NCBI RefSeq assembly: GCF_040372165.1
Contig: NZ_BAABWG010000003.1
Span: 682,001-746,000 of the forward strand
Length of the DNA: 64,000 bases
Reading direction: 5' to 3'
From: Hydrogenophaga sp040372165
Lineage (GTDB): Bacteria > Pseudomonadota > Gammaproteobacteria > Burkholderiales > Burkholderiaceae_C
Shown here: positions 42,447 through 51,653 of the stretch, piece after piece
Position numbering within the stretch: position 1 is the first letter of the stretch
How the letters are laid out: each line of letters starts with the position of its first letter
Position numbers and translations under genes: made by a program
Notes under the pieces: generated by a model
What the model saw: the letters and a program-made list of their open reading frames with translations, nothing else
Told to the model about the DNA's origin: nothing
Database searches by the model: none

Positions 42447-42481
42447 TCGGCACCCCTCGCAAGACGGTATCTGACCCTCGG
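42429..42481. repeat. 22-bp direct repeat at the right end of the IS element
   Basis: The same 22 bp occur at 42429-42450 and 42460-42481, 31 bp apart. The first copy covers the last codons of the transposase gene. This could mark the element's target/end junction or a tandem end. Confidence 0.75.
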
Positions 42482-42764
42482 TACTGGTCAGATGGTCCCA
42501 ATTCGTACCTAGGTTGCAGTCTACTTAGCCAACAAGCAGCCGAAATGAATCGGTAGGCACAACATTCAGAAAGTTGGTTCGTGCAGTAACATGATGCAGA
42601 CGAGTTGAATATGAGGATAGATCGAAGGGAGAGGCACTTGGCGAGTCTGGCGTTGAAAAGCGTCTCGCGGGAAGCGCATGTAACTCATGTGAGTTTTTCA
42701 GCGATTCGATCAGAGCTCCGGTTTTCGACCGCCTATGAGGCGTGTATTTGGCTTGGGCTTGGAC

Positions 42765-43682
42765 ATGAATAACGAGGCTGCTGGTTTGTTGGAAGTAGTC
42801 GGGAAGCGGGTTCGCCAAATTGCTGAGCCCGCGTCGTCATTGCCCCGCTCGTCGAATGAGTCAGATCTGGCTCTTGTACCTTTTCTTAAATGGCCGGGCG
42901 GTAAGCGGTGGTTCGTCTGCAACCACGCTGAGCTACTACCAACAGAGTACGGTACATACGTAGAACCGTTCTTGGGTGCTGGAGCTGTCTATTTCTACCT
43001 AAAGCCAACGATTGCACTGCTCGGCGACGTGAACGCTGAACTCGTAGATGCGTATCGCGTAATTAAAGACAACTGGCAAGGGCTCGACGCCAGTTTGCAC
43101 TATCGTCATCGTCGGCATCGCGAGGATCCAGACTATTACTACTATTGGCTTCGTGCCAAGGTGCCAACCAATTTAGTACAGCGGGCATCGAGACTTATCT
43201 ATCTCAACCGGACATGCTTCAACGGGATCTACCGAGTAAACCAACAAGGCCAGTTCAATGTTCCAAGGGGCTCCAAAGACAAGGTGGTGATTGAGTCTGA
43301 CAACTTCGAGTCAATGTCCAAAGTCCTTGCGGGTGCGGAGTTGGTTGCCGGTGATTTCGAGTCGCTCATCGACAGATCTAAGGGTGGGGATTTTGTCTTT
43401 TGTGATCCGCCCTACACCGTCCGGCATAACTACAACGGATTCCGGAAATATAACGAAGTGCTGTTTTCTTGGGCGGACCAAGTGCGTTTAGCACAAGCGC
43501 TAGCTCGTGCGGCTTTGCGTGGGGTGAAGGTGGTCTGCACTAACGCGAATCATCAGTCGGTCCGTGAACTCTACCAAAGCAAAATTTTTGAGCAAAGGGT
43601 TGTGTCGCGATACTCGCATATCTCGGCTGGCAACGCTGGGAGAAGCTACTTTGAGGAGCTCGTCATCCGAGCCAACGTCTAG
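42765..43682 (+). CDS. Dam-type DNA adenine methyltransferase (D12 class)
   Basis: A 305-residue N6-adenine methyltransferase. SAM-binding motif FLKWPGGKRW and the YVEPFLGAGAVYF motif are at the N-terminal side; the catalytic DPPY motif is in FVFCDPPYTVRHN. The ATG at 42765 or an in-frame ATG at 42735 could be the start; neither has a strong ribosome site. Codons are lower in GC than in the flanking catabolic genes. HerA and NurA genes follow at once, so it may mark self DNA for that system. Confidence 0.87.
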   Translation: MNNEAAGLLEVVGKRVRQIAEPASSLPRSSNESDLALVPFLKWPGGKRWFVCNHAELLPTEYGTYVEPFLGAGAVYFYLKPTIALLGDVNAELVDAYRVIKDNWQGLDASLHYRHRRHREDPDYYYYWLRAKVPTNLVQRASRLIYLNRTCFNGIYRVNQQGQFNVPRGSKDKVVIESDNFESMSKVLAGAELVAGDFESLIDRSKGGDFVFCDPPYTVRHNYNGFRKYNEVLFSWADQVRLAQALARAALRGVKVVCTNANHQSVRELYQSKIFEQRVVSRYSHISAGNAGRSYFEELVIRANV

Positions 43683-43700
43683 AAAATATAGGGAGGTTCT

Positions 43701-45722
43701 ATGCCTGATCTTGGCAGTCTTATCAACGTTGCGGCAACACAAAGCAATCCTATCGATGCGCTTCGTTCATTTATGGAACGCGAAGAGCAGATGGAAGCGG
43801 CGCGTCGTACTAGCGATATGCGCTTTGTCGGCTATGTATTGGAGTTGGGCTTTGAAGTTGCGAAGATCATTACGAGCGACCCTTACAAGGTCGCGGTTGG
43901 TGGGATTCCTCGAGGCTCTTTCCTCATCATGACGCCGACTGCCACCAGCGGCGGTGCCCAGCCTGCGCCACCACACTTCACGCTCCTCAGAGTTACTGGC
44001 GTGTCGCCCACTCCGCTGTCCAATCAAGTGCAGCAGACTTACTTTGAGTTGCATAAGAAGTCCATGCCTGAGCTGGATGTGTGGACCCAGAGTGAGCTTC
44101 AATGGGGGGCTCTGGATTGTGATGTGCTTGGCATGTTCTACGCGAATCCGGAAAACATGTCTGAGCTAAATTTCTCCGGTGATGTCAATAACGTGGTTAG
44201 TGCACATCGCTATAAGGTCTTTGCTCCTGATGAGGCCCTGCTCGGACTAATTGTCAACGGTATGGTCAAACGCGAGCAGCAGGCAACCATAGGCACTCTA
44301 CGCACGATGGAGTGTGGGCTTTTCAGTCACGGGGCTGTAGCAGGCATAGAGGTCTCGATCTCCATGAAGGACTTCAAGGGGTGTCGAACAGCTATGTTTG
44401 GCAAGACTCGCTTGGGCAAATCCAACGTAGTCAAACTGCTTTCTCAGGCGATGCTTGACACCACCGAGGGGGATAGCTCAGTCGGCCAACTCATCTTTGA
44501 TATCAACGGCGAGTACGCCAACGACAACCCGCAGGATGGCAATCGTTCGCTTCGCTCTGCAAACGAGGCAAGATGCCAAGTCTATGCACTGACTGATCGC
44601 CCAGGAACCCCATCGCGACCGCTTCGATTGAACTTTTATGAGCAGCCGGCTGCGTGCTTAGAAGTTCTTGCTTCTCTTCTAGAGCAAGATAATCAGCGAT
44701 CTAACTACATCCGGGCATTTGCAGCAGTTCAACTACCCGAAATTGGTGAGATAGCCGCAATGGATCAAAGTGATGGAAGTAGGGCCGTCCGCAAGATCCA
44801 GGCCTATTGGGCCTGCTTGAATAAGGCTGGATTTCGCGTAGATGAGAGTAGGCTCAGAGGTCTGCGACTGCGCGCAACTCAACATGTCAAAGGCTTTGAC
44901 TGCCACTACAAAGACCCAATTCGTACAGCTGCGTATGCCTCAGTGCGTCCCAATGAGCAACCTCCTGGCAACCCCACCAACCTAGACGAATTGCAGGCGG
45001 AGCTGGAGGTGTTGGCAAGGTGGAGGAGGGAAGACGCCGACAACAGTCTATTGAGGAGCAATGGTCGTCCGGTTTTCGACGCAGAGATGGCAGCCTTGCT
45101 TGACTTCCTCAATCCAGCCACTGGGTCGGGACCATCGTTACTTCGGACCTACCAGCAGTATCACGCTCCAGATGCTGGCGACTTTCAAACCGAAATCCTC
45201 GAGCTTCTTGACGAAGGTAAAACGGTCATACTCGATCTGGGCAACGCGACGGATAGTACTAGAAGGTATTTTTCGAATTTGCTTTCAACGGCAGTCTTTC
45301 GAGCACAAGAAACGAAGTTTGTATCCAACACCCTCGGTAATCACTACGTACAGCTCTACTTCGAGGAAGCCCATAATCTTTTCCCGCCAGAAAGTAAGGA
45401 CCTGACAGGGGTCTACGCGCGTTTTGCCAAAGAAGGAGCCAAGTTTCACATCGGCATGGTCTATTCGACACAGTCACCTTCGACGATCAACAAGGAGTTG
45501 CTGGCCCAAACGGAGAATTTTTTCGTTGGACATCTTTCAAGCCAAGACGAAGTGAGAGCTTTGGCTCGCGTGCAGATTGCCTATTCAGGCGCCGAGGAAG
45601 ACATTTTGCGTGCGAAGACGCCTGGCTACATGCGGATGCTGACTATGTCTCATCGGTTCATCATCCCGACTCAGGCCTTCAAGTTTGAAGCGCAACCTTC
45701 GGCTACGCCCGTGCAGGGTTAA
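43701..45722 (+). CDS. herA: HerA-like hexameric ATPase/translocase
   Basis: A 673-residue HerA/FtsK-superfamily ATPase. An N-terminal beta-rich HAS-barrel-like region (about 1-200) is followed by Walker A GKTRLGKSN (about residues 234-242), Walker B QLYFEEAHNLF with the Glu pair near 555, and a terminal STQSPSTI sensor region. HerA pumps DNA together with the NurA nuclease; the nurA gene follows 15 bp downstream. GGGAGG precedes the ATG. It starts 18 bp after the methylase gene, giving a compact operon. Confidence 0.85.
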   Translation: MPDLGSLINVAATQSNPIDALRSFMEREEQMEAARRTSDMRFVGYVLELGFEVAKIITSDPYKVAVGGIPRGSFLIMTPTATSGGAQPAPPHFTLLRVTGVSPTPLSNQVQQTYFELHKKSMPELDVWTQSELQWGALDCDVLGMFYANPENMSELNFSGDVNNVVSAHRYKVFAPDEALLGLIVNGMVKREQQATIGTLRTMECGLFSHGAVAGIEVSISMKDFKGCRTAMFGKTRLGKSNVVKLLSQAMLDTTEGDSSVGQLIFDINGEYANDNPQDGNRSLRSANEARCQVYALTDRPGTPSRPLRLNFYEQPAACLEVLASLLEQDNQRSNYIRAFAAVQLPEIGEIAAMDQSDGSRAVRKIQAYWACLNKAGFRVDESRLRGLRLRATQHVKGFDCHYKDPIRTAAYASVRPNEQPPGNPTNLDELQAELEVLARWRREDADNSLLRSNGRPVFDAEMAALLDFLNPATGSGPSLLRTYQQYHAPDAGDFQTEILELLDEGKTVILDLGNATDSTRRYFSNLLSTAVFRAQETKFVSNTLGNHYVQLYFEEAHNLFPPESKDLTGVYARFAKEGAKFHIGMVYSTQSPSTINKELLAQTENFFVGHLSSQDEVRALARVQIAYSGAEEDILRAKTPGYMRMLTMSHRFIIPTQAFKFEAQPSATPVQG

Positions 45723-45737
45723 AAAGGGGATTCGGCA

Positions 45738-47075
45738 ATGCCCTACGCACAAGGAACGCGCTTGCCTGGAGAGTCGGCGTCTAAGCTGGGCCACTTGGCT
45801 GTTATCGAGAGCCCTTGGGTGCGCTCACTGGTCGATGACTTCGAGGGAGCTACACCTGTTGATGGTGACCCCTCAAACACGCAGTGGCATAACTTCAGCC
45901 CGACTGGCATCGAGCCGTTGAGGAACATTTGGGCTGTGGACGGTTCGTTTGTTCCTGTCCGCTCTGAGCAGATGCCTCCACGGGAAGTTGCTTTCGTCAA
46001 AACGGCACTCTTAATGCTTGATCGGGTCAAGCTTGATGCTATCGACAATGACCTGCCACATCCCCTGCTTTTGCGTGACGCTCTTAAAGACTCAGGCGTA
46101 CAACATGCCACAGTTTTTCCGCTTAAAAACGTGCGAACCAGCATGGGGACGAACTTCGAGGCGGTTCGTAACATCGTCCGCGACTCTATTCGCGCTGACC
46201 AAGGGGGCTGCTTTCATGAGACCATGAAGTGGTTGGCCTACAAAAAGTGGGAACCTGAGGGGCAAGCGAGTTCTCCAGCCTTTCAGTGTCCCCATTGTCG
46301 GGTAGACATTCTGGGTGGCCTAGCGCACGACTGTGACGACGGGAGTTGCCCTCAGTGCGGAGGCCAAGTCTACCTGTCTGATATCTGGGGCTTCCACATG
46401 GAGATGGGAGAGGATAGCGCGCCGGAATCGATAGCATCTTCTTATATGCTGGTGATGGAGCATCTAATGCTCTTCACCGCAATACGGCTGATGTGGGCCC
46501 ACAGCGATCGCGCGCTGGTTTCAAACACGCTTTTCATTAAGGATGGACCGCTGACGTTGCGGAGTCAATATTCCAAAATGGTTCCAAGCGTCCGAGAATT
46601 CCTACAGTTCGCCAAAGATGTTGGTCGGCCTGTTCATGTTATTGGCCAGGAAAAGACCGGAACATTCGCCGATCACCTTGGCTCAATCGTTCGATTCGCA
46701 GCACCACATAGCCGCGGTGAACCGATGACCTACTCGCCCCTGCCGCACGGCTATGTGCACAAGGAGGTCTATCGAACCCCTGCCGCGGCAAACCCCTACG
46801 GTCTCAAGACCAACTGGGGAGAAAAACTTTACGTCAAAGTCGATCCGGGTGCTTATATGGTTCTGAACGTCCCGACGGGAAACTACTTTCCGGCTGACGA
46901 TAGGCCTCTCGCCGGGGATCTAATTGGGCTCGATCGCATACTCGCCACGCTTCCCGCACTTGTGAGTCACAAGTTTGAAGGGGCACTCTATCCAGTTGAG
47001 CTCGCAAATGGTATTGCTTCTATGTCAAGCTATCCATCAGCAGCGATTCTTCAGAGGTTTATGGAAAGCTCATGA
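45738..47075 (+). CDS. nurA: NurA-like nuclease with zinc ribbon
   Basis: A 445-residue protein with the NurA fold. The catalytic Asp of the first motif is in WAVDGSF (Asp68), a later acidic site is in LFIKDGPL (Asp269), and the NurA-type helix after it (REFLQFAKDVGRPVHVIGQEK) is clear. A zinc-ribbon insertion has Cys184, Cys187, Cys204 and Cys207 (FQCPHC, CPQCGG). NurA degrades DNA from ends with 5'-3' or endonuclease activity when coupled to HerA. It follows herA directly. Confidence 0.8.
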   Translation: MPYAQGTRLPGESASKLGHLAVIESPWVRSLVDDFEGATPVDGDPSNTQWHNFSPTGIEPLRNIWAVDGSFVPVRSEQMPPREVAFVKTALLMLDRVKLDAIDNDLPHPLLLRDALKDSGVQHATVFPLKNVRTSMGTNFEAVRNIVRDSIRADQGGCFHETMKWLAYKKWEPEGQASSPAFQCPHCRVDILGGLAHDCDDGSCPQCGGQVYLSDIWGFHMEMGEDSAPESIASSYMLVMEHLMLFTAIRLMWAHSDRALVSNTLFIKDGPLTLRSQYSKMVPSVREFLQFAKDVGRPVHVIGQEKTGTFADHLGSIVRFAAPHSRGEPMTYSPLPHGYVHKEVYRTPAAANPYGLKTNWGEKLYVKVDPGAYMVLNVPTGNYFPADDRPLAGDLIGLDRILATLPALVSHKFEGALYPVELANGIASMSSYPSAAILQRFMESS

Positions 47076-47188
47076 CGCAGCCTAGCGGAGAGTTTGAGCA
47101 GCTCGCGTAATCTTCGATCGTCTTCGGATGTCCAAGATGGCGGATTTTGTGTGAGTGGCTGCGCAAGAACCCAGAAAAGGAACTCCTC

Positions 47189-48160
47189 GTGCCACTTGAT
47201 CTCTCCAAAACACTTGTTGTTGGTATTTCTGCAACCGCGCTCTTTGACCTCAAAGAGGCGGATGCTATGTTTAGAGCTAAGTTTCGCGAGGACAAAGAAA
47301 CGGCTGTCGCCGAATATCGCGCCTACATGTTGGAACGAGAAAGCGAACCTCTAGAAGATGGCACGGGCATGCTCCTCGTGAGGGCTCTTTTGGCGCTAAA
47401 CAAATACCAAAAGCAGGGAGAAACGAGTCCACTTGTAGAAGTGGTCGTGATGTCTCGCAACAGCCCAGAAACAGGCGTGAGGGTATTTAATAATATTCGG
47501 ACTCGCGACCTCCCTATCAGCAGGCATGCCTTCACGGGAGGTGAGTCGGTCGTCGACTACCTAGAAGCCTTTGATGTTGATCTCTTTCTAACGACGAATG
47601 CAGAGGATGCGCAGCGGGTCATAGACGGCGGAACCTGCGCGGCGGCAGTCCTGAAAGCCCCGCCGAGCGATAGACTAATGCCGCCGGAAAACCAAGTGAG
47701 GATAGCCTTTGATGGTGATGCGGTGCTCTTTGATGACAGCAGTGAGATCGTCTACAAGACAAAAGGTCTAACTGATTTTCATGAAAGCGAAGATGCCCAG
47801 CAAGATGTCCCGATGCAGCATGGCCCATACGCCACTCTAGTTGGTAAGTTGTCTCAATTGCAGGAAAGACTGCCTTTCAGTGTAGAGTTTTCTCCTGTTC
47901 GTATTGCGATCGTCACCGCAAGAAACGCCCCGGCAGAAATGCGAGTAATTAAGACCCTTCGTTCATGGGGTGTCTATGTGAACGAGATATTTTTCCTTGG
48001 CGGCGTTGAAAAGACGAAAGTTGTGAAGGCTTTTCGTGCACATATCTTCTTTGATGATCAAGATCTTCATCTCGAGCTTGCGGCACAGCACGTTCCCTCG
48101 GGTCGCGTGCCTTATAGGTCAGACTCCCCGCTGTACGTCCCGCCTGTTAGCGAAGAATAG
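47189..48160 (+). CDS. Cytosolic 5'-nucleotidase (NT5C1-like, HAD-type)
   Basis: A 323-residue homologue of eukaryotic cytosolic 5'-nucleotidase I. The start LVVGISATALFDLKEADAMF, SRNSPETGVRVFNNI, the HAD-type loop RIAFDGDAVLFDD and the late IVTARNAPAEMRVIKTLRSWG and FFDDQD motifs are all family-like. It should dephosphorylate nucleoside monophosphates. I chose the GTG at 47189, which has AAAAGGA at 47175-47181; a TTG at 47147 is also in frame. It follows nurA by 113 bp and shares its low-GC codon use, so it likely belongs to the same system. Confidence 0.83.
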   Translation: MPLDLSKTLVVGISATALFDLKEADAMFRAKFREDKETAVAEYRAYMLERESEPLEDGTGMLLVRALLALNKYQKQGETSPLVEVVVMSRNSPETGVRVFNNIRTRDLPISRHAFTGGESVVDYLEAFDVDLFLTTNAEDAQRVIDGGTCAAAVLKAPPSDRLMPPENQVRIAFDGDAVLFDDSSEIVYKTKGLTDFHESEDAQQDVPMQHGPYATLVGKLSQLQERLPFSVEFSPVRIAIVTARNAPAEMRVIKTLRSWGVYVNEIFFLGGVEKTKVVKAFRAHIFFDDQDLHLELAAQHVPSGRVPYRSDSPLYVPPVSEE

Positions 48161-48248
48161 GAGGTGTAGTTTTCCAGGCCGGGCTGCACAACTTTTTGAG
48201 TGAGCTTGTCATCGTCGCCAAACGCAGCAGCCAATCTGACTTGCCCCC

Positions 48249-48608
48249 ATGCCCCCCAACAACCACAGCACCCCGAAAGACCGCGTCCTACAAGGCTTGG
48301 ACACCATCCCCGTTGACCGCACGGTGGAGGTGTCGCTTCGCGACCTGATGTTTGTCCATCAAATGCTGGGTGAGTTTGTGCAGTTCTTTCGCCAGCCCAC
48401 GCATTGGCCAAACCTGGATGCTGTTCAGCGCTTCATGGGTGGGCGGGATACGGGAGGTGGAACAGAAGTGCTGTTCGAGGCGTACTACGAGCGCATGCGG
48501 GACATGATTCCTGCAGACATCGACGATGCCATGAACGACACCAGCCGATTTGAACACCCGTTGCCGCCGGACTACTTTGTGGAAGACTGGTCGTCAGATA
48601 AAGAGTGA
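48249..48608 (+). CDS. Hypothetical protein, 119 residues
   Basis: A small acidic protein without signal peptide or membrane helix. It contains VEVSLRDLMFVHQMLGEFVQFFRQPTHW and an ERMRDMIPADIDDAMNDTSRFEHPL tail. I do not recognise a domain. Codon use is back to the GC-rich host style, so it is probably outside the island. It lies upstream of, and convergent with, the cluster 2 ABC operon. Confidence 0.6.
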   Translation: MPPNNHSTPKDRVLQGLDTIPVDRTVEVSLRDLMFVHQMLGEFVQFFRQPTHWPNLDAVQRFMGGRDTGGGTEVLFEAYYERMRDMIPADIDDAMNDTSRFEHPLPPDYFVEDWSSDKE

Positions 48609-48700
48609 CAGCCAGTTCGCAGGCACGTAGGCAGGTAGGCCATCCGAGCCGAAGGGAAGAGGAGAGAAGGCGAGGCGAGAGGGAATCAGGACAAAAGAAA

Positions 48701-48727
48701 GGCGGCAAGCCCCCAAAGACCTGCCGC
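48701..48727 (-). terminator. Possible terminator at the end of the cluster 2 ABC operon
   Basis: A 6-bp stem GCGGCA (48702-48707) and TGCCGC (48722-48727), read on the minus strand just after livM copy 2, is followed by a CTTTCTTTTG stretch. The stem is short and the loop is 14 bases, so the call is tentative. Confidence 0.5.
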
Positions 48728-48768
48728 TTCCCATTTCTTCTTGTCAATCAACCGAGAAGAACTGAACC

Positions 48769-49842
48769 CTACTTCCCCACCACCCGCCGCCTCACCGGGA
48801 ACAAATGCCAGTCCCACCGCTTGGTGATGGACCCCCACACACCGCCCGGTGCCCACAGCACAATCACCACCGTTAGCACGCCCAGTGCGATCAGGTACCA
48901 GCTGCCGAAGTCGCTTAACCACTCCCTCAAAAAGAAGTAGACCAGCGCGCCCAAAATTGGGCCTTCGATGGTGCCGATGCCGCCGATGACGACGGCGAAG
49001 AACATCAACGCGGTCCAGTTCATGGAGAAGGCTGCATCAGGCGACACACGCAGCTTGGTGATGAACAGCAGCGCACCGGCCATGGCGGCGGCGCCGCCGG
49101 CGGCGATGTACACCGCCCACTTGATGCGCGGCACGCTCACGCCCAGGGTTTCAGAGGCCACTTCGCTGTCGCGCACGGCCGTCAAGGCTAGGCCCCAGCG
49201 GGTGCGCAGCAAGGCGTACAGCGCCAGCGTGCCGCCCACGCCCAATGCAAGGGCCAGCCACAGCGTGATGGAAAACCGTGTGTCGACCGACATGCCCTTC
49301 AGCAAGGGCGCAATGCTCACGCCCGAGCCGCCGCTGACTTGCGGCAGGTTGGTCACAATCAGGCGGATGGCTTCGGCCATGACCCAGGTGCCAATGGCGA
49401 AGTAGGCGCCGCGCAGGCGGAAGGCGATCATGGCGGCGGGAATGGCCAGCAGTGCGCCGGTGATGCCGGCGGCCGGGATCACCCAGAACACCGGCACGCC
49501 GCCGTGCAAGCCAAAGATGACCAGGCAATACGCGCCAATGCCGATAAAAGCCTGCTGGCCCATGGACGCCAGGCCGCCGTAGCCGGCGAGCAGGTTCCAC
49601 ATTTGCGCCAGTGCCAGGATGCACAAAAATTCGGTCACCAGCCGGATGTCGCCTTTGGAGCCCCACCAGGGCATGGAGGCAATGGCGGCCACCAGGATGA
49701 GGCCGCCAATGGCCGCCGCAAAGCCCAGCGGCGTGGCGCGGGTGACGCGGTAGGAACCCGCTGCCGTGGCTGTCGCAGCCGTGTCCGGCGGGGATGACGA
49801 TGAAGAAGGTGATGATGAAGGATTCAATGTCTCGGTACTCAT
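48769..49842 (-). CDS. livM: ABC transporter permease (LivM type), cluster 2
   Basis: A 357-residue permease with about ten helices and LivM motifs NLLAGYGGLASMGQQAFIGIG, AVRDSEVASETLGVS and VIGGIGTIEGPILGAL. The N-terminus carries a Ser/Pro-rich stretch of about 25 residues (SSPSSSSSPPDT), absent in the cluster 1 copy. It is clearly diverged from livM at 19.7 kb, unlike dmpG/dmpF. It is the last gene of the cluster 2 operon. Confidence 0.9.
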   Translation of the reverse strand: MSTETLNPSSSPSSSSSPPDTAATATAAGSYRVTRATPLGFAAAIGGLILVAAIASMPWWGSKGDIRLVTEFLCILALAQMWNLLAGYGGLASMGQQAFIGIGAYCLVIFGLHGGVPVFWVIPAAGITGALLAIPAAMIAFRLRGAYFAIGTWVMAEAIRLIVTNLPQVSGGSGVSIAPLLKGMSVDTRFSITLWLALALGVGGTLALYALLRTRWGLALTAVRDSEVASETLGVSVPRIKWAVYIAAGGAAAMAGALLFITKLRVSPDAAFSMNWTALMFFAVVIGGIGTIEGPILGALVYFFLREWLSDFGSWYLIALGVLTVVIVLWAPGGVWGSITKRWDWHLFPVRRRVVGK

Positions 49843-49863
49843 GATGAGGACTGCCTGTTCTTA

Positions 49864-49926
49864 TCTGTCTGTCGATTTGCCTGTCTGTCTCTGTCTCTGT
49901 ATCTGCCTGCTTGTCTGGCTGGCTGT
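49864..49926. repeat. Degenerate TCTG/CTGT tandem repeat between livH and livM, cluster 2
   Basis: About 60 bp made almost entirely of TCTG-like units fill the gap between the two permease genes. It is upstream of livM on the minus strand and resembles the short simple repeats elsewhere in these operons. Confidence 0.65.
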
Positions 49927-49931
49927 TCAGA

Positions 49932-50825
49932 TCAGCGGTCGCGCGTCTTGGGGAACAAGCCGTTGGGCTTGAGCACCAGCACCACCAGAAACATCAGGTG
50001 GCCGGCCAAGATGCCCCAGCCGGGGTCGAACGCGGCGCCAATGGCTTGAGCAATGCCGAGCAGAATGCCGCCGGCCAGCGTGCCCCAGAGCGAGCCCAGG
50101 CCGCCGATGATGACGGCCTCAAACGCGTAGAGCAGGCGCGCCGGGCCGTCCATGGGGCCCAGCGTGGAGCGCATGATGAGAAAGGTGCCGGCCAGCGCGA
50201 TGATGGCGCCGGCAATGGCCATGGCCAGGCCGTACAAGTGCTTGTGGTGAATGCCCATGAGCTGCGCGGTGACCGGGTCGTCCGACGCGGCGCGGAAGGC
50301 GCGGCCAATGGCGGTGGCGCGGAACAGCCACTGCAGGCCCACGATCACGCCCACGGCACACACGGCGGTGATGAGCGGCAGCACGCCAATGGCCACACCG
50401 TCGCCCAGCGACCAGCTCATGGTGGCGACGTCGCCCGTGTCCAGGCGGCGCACGTCGGCGCTGAAGACTTCGAGCATCAGGTTTTGCACGATGATGGACA
50501 GGCCAAACGTCACCAGCAGGGGCGAGAGAATGTCGTGGCCGAGCGTGCGGTTGAGCACCAGGCGTTGCAGCGCATAAGCGAGCATGGCCATGGCTGGCAC
50601 CACGAGCAGCAGGCTGGCCCAGGCCCACCAGGCGCTGCCGCCGCTGTTGATGAGCGGGGCCACAGCGGCCACGGAGCCAAAGCCGGCCAGCACGATCAAA
50701 TCGCCATGGGCGATGTTGACCATGCGCATGATGCCGAAGGACAAGGAAAGTCCGGTGGCAAACAATGCATAGAGCCCGCCGAGCAGCAGGCCTTGCATGA
50801 GGGTGTTGATCCAGTCGGTGATCAT
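49932..50825 (-). CDS. livH: ABC transporter permease (LivH type), cluster 2
   Basis: A 297-residue permease with about eight helices. N-terminal LMQGLLLGGLYALFATGLSLSFG and RMVNIAHGDLIVLAG, and the C-terminal EAVIIGGLGSLWGTLAGG segment, identify LivH. It pairs with LivM. It lies about 100 bp after livF. It is a diverged paralogue of the 18.9-kb gene. Confidence 0.9.
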   Translation of the reverse strand: MITDWINTLMQGLLLGGLYALFATGLSLSFGIMRMVNIAHGDLIVLAGFGSVAAVAPLINSGGSAWWAWASLLLVVPAMAMLAYALQRLVLNRTLGHDILSPLLVTFGLSIIVQNLMLEVFSADVRRLDTGDVATMSWSLGDGVAIGVLPLITAVCAVGVIVGLQWLFRATAIGRAFRAASDDPVTAQLMGIHHKHLYGLAMAIAGAIIALAGTFLIMRSTLGPMDGPARLLYAFEAVIIGGLGSLWGTLAGGILLGIAQAIGAAFDPGWGILAGHLMFLVVLVLKPNGLFPKTRDR

Positions 50826-50924
50826 GATGGGGAACTCACAGGAGAGGGGTGGTGTGTAGAGATTGCGGGGAATGCAAGGTGCAAGGGTTCCGCATGGGAG
50901 AGGTACCTTGGCCTGGCTTATGGC

Positions 50925-51653
50925 TTACACACCGAAATAGGCTTGGGTGATCTGTTCGCGGGTGAGCGTGTTGGGTGCGCCCTCCAGCGACACACGGCCT
51001 TCCTGAAAACAGTACACACGGTCGGCAGCGTCGAGCGCCTGGCGAATGTCTTGCTCCACCACCAGCACCGAGGTGCCTTGCTCGCGCACGCGCGGCAGCA
51101 TCTGGTAGATCTCGCGCACGATGATGGGCGCCAGACCAAGCGACAGTTCGTCGCACAGCAGCAGTGTGGGGTTGGACATCAGCGCGCGGCCAATGGCCAC
51201 CATTTGCTGCTGCCCGCCCGAGAGCTGCGTGCCGGGCTGGTGCCGGCGCTCACCCAGAATGGGAAACAGCGAATAGATGGCGTCGAGCGACCACGGGCCT
51301 TTGCGTTGGGTGTGCCCGCCTACAGCCAAGTTTTCTTCCACGCTCAGGCTGGGGAACAGCCGGCGCCCTTCGGGCACCATGGCAATGCCCGCCTGAACAA
51401 TGCGGTAGGCCTCCATGTTGCCAATGGCCTGGCCGTCAAAAGTGACGGTTTCGGCAGGCGAGGGCAGCAGGCCGCAGATGGCGCGCAGGAAGGTGGTTTT
51501 GCCGGCGCCGTTGGCACCGATGATGGCCACCGCCTCGCCGCGGTTGAGGTGAAAGTCCACGCCGTACAGCGCCTGGAAGTCGCCGTAGTAGGCGTCCATG
51601 GCGCGGGTTTGCAGCAGCACGTCTTGCGTGGTGGTGTCAGTGGGCTGGCTCAT
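50925..51653 (-). CDS. livF: ABC transporter ATP-binding protein (LivF type), cluster 2
   Basis: A 242-residue ATPase with Walker A GANGAGKTT, the block GIAMVPEGRRLFPSLSVEENL, the LSGGQQQMVAIGRALM signature and Walker B LLLCDELSLGLAP. I chose the ATG at 51653 (MSQPTDTTTQ); longer frames run into livG. It overlaps livG by 17 bp, so the two ATPases are coupled. Confidence 0.9.
   Translation of the reverse strand: MSQPTDTTTQDVLLQTRAMDAYYGDFQALYGVDFHLNRGEAVAIIGANGAGKTTFLRAICGLLPSPAETVTFDGQAIGNMEAYRIVQAGIAMVPEGRRLFPSLSVEENLAVGGHTQRKGPWSLDAIYSLFPILGERRHQPGTQLSGGQQQMVAIGRALMSNPTLLLCDELSLGLAPIIVREIYQMLPRVREQGTSVLVVEQDIRQALDAADRVYCFQEGRVSLEGAPNTLTREQITQAYFGV

Noticed and set aside
42525..42818. Minus-strand open frame of 97 codons between the IS element and the methylase
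   Set aside because: It overlaps the methylase start in antisense, has no domain and no ribosome site; the gap 42447-42734 is left unassigned.
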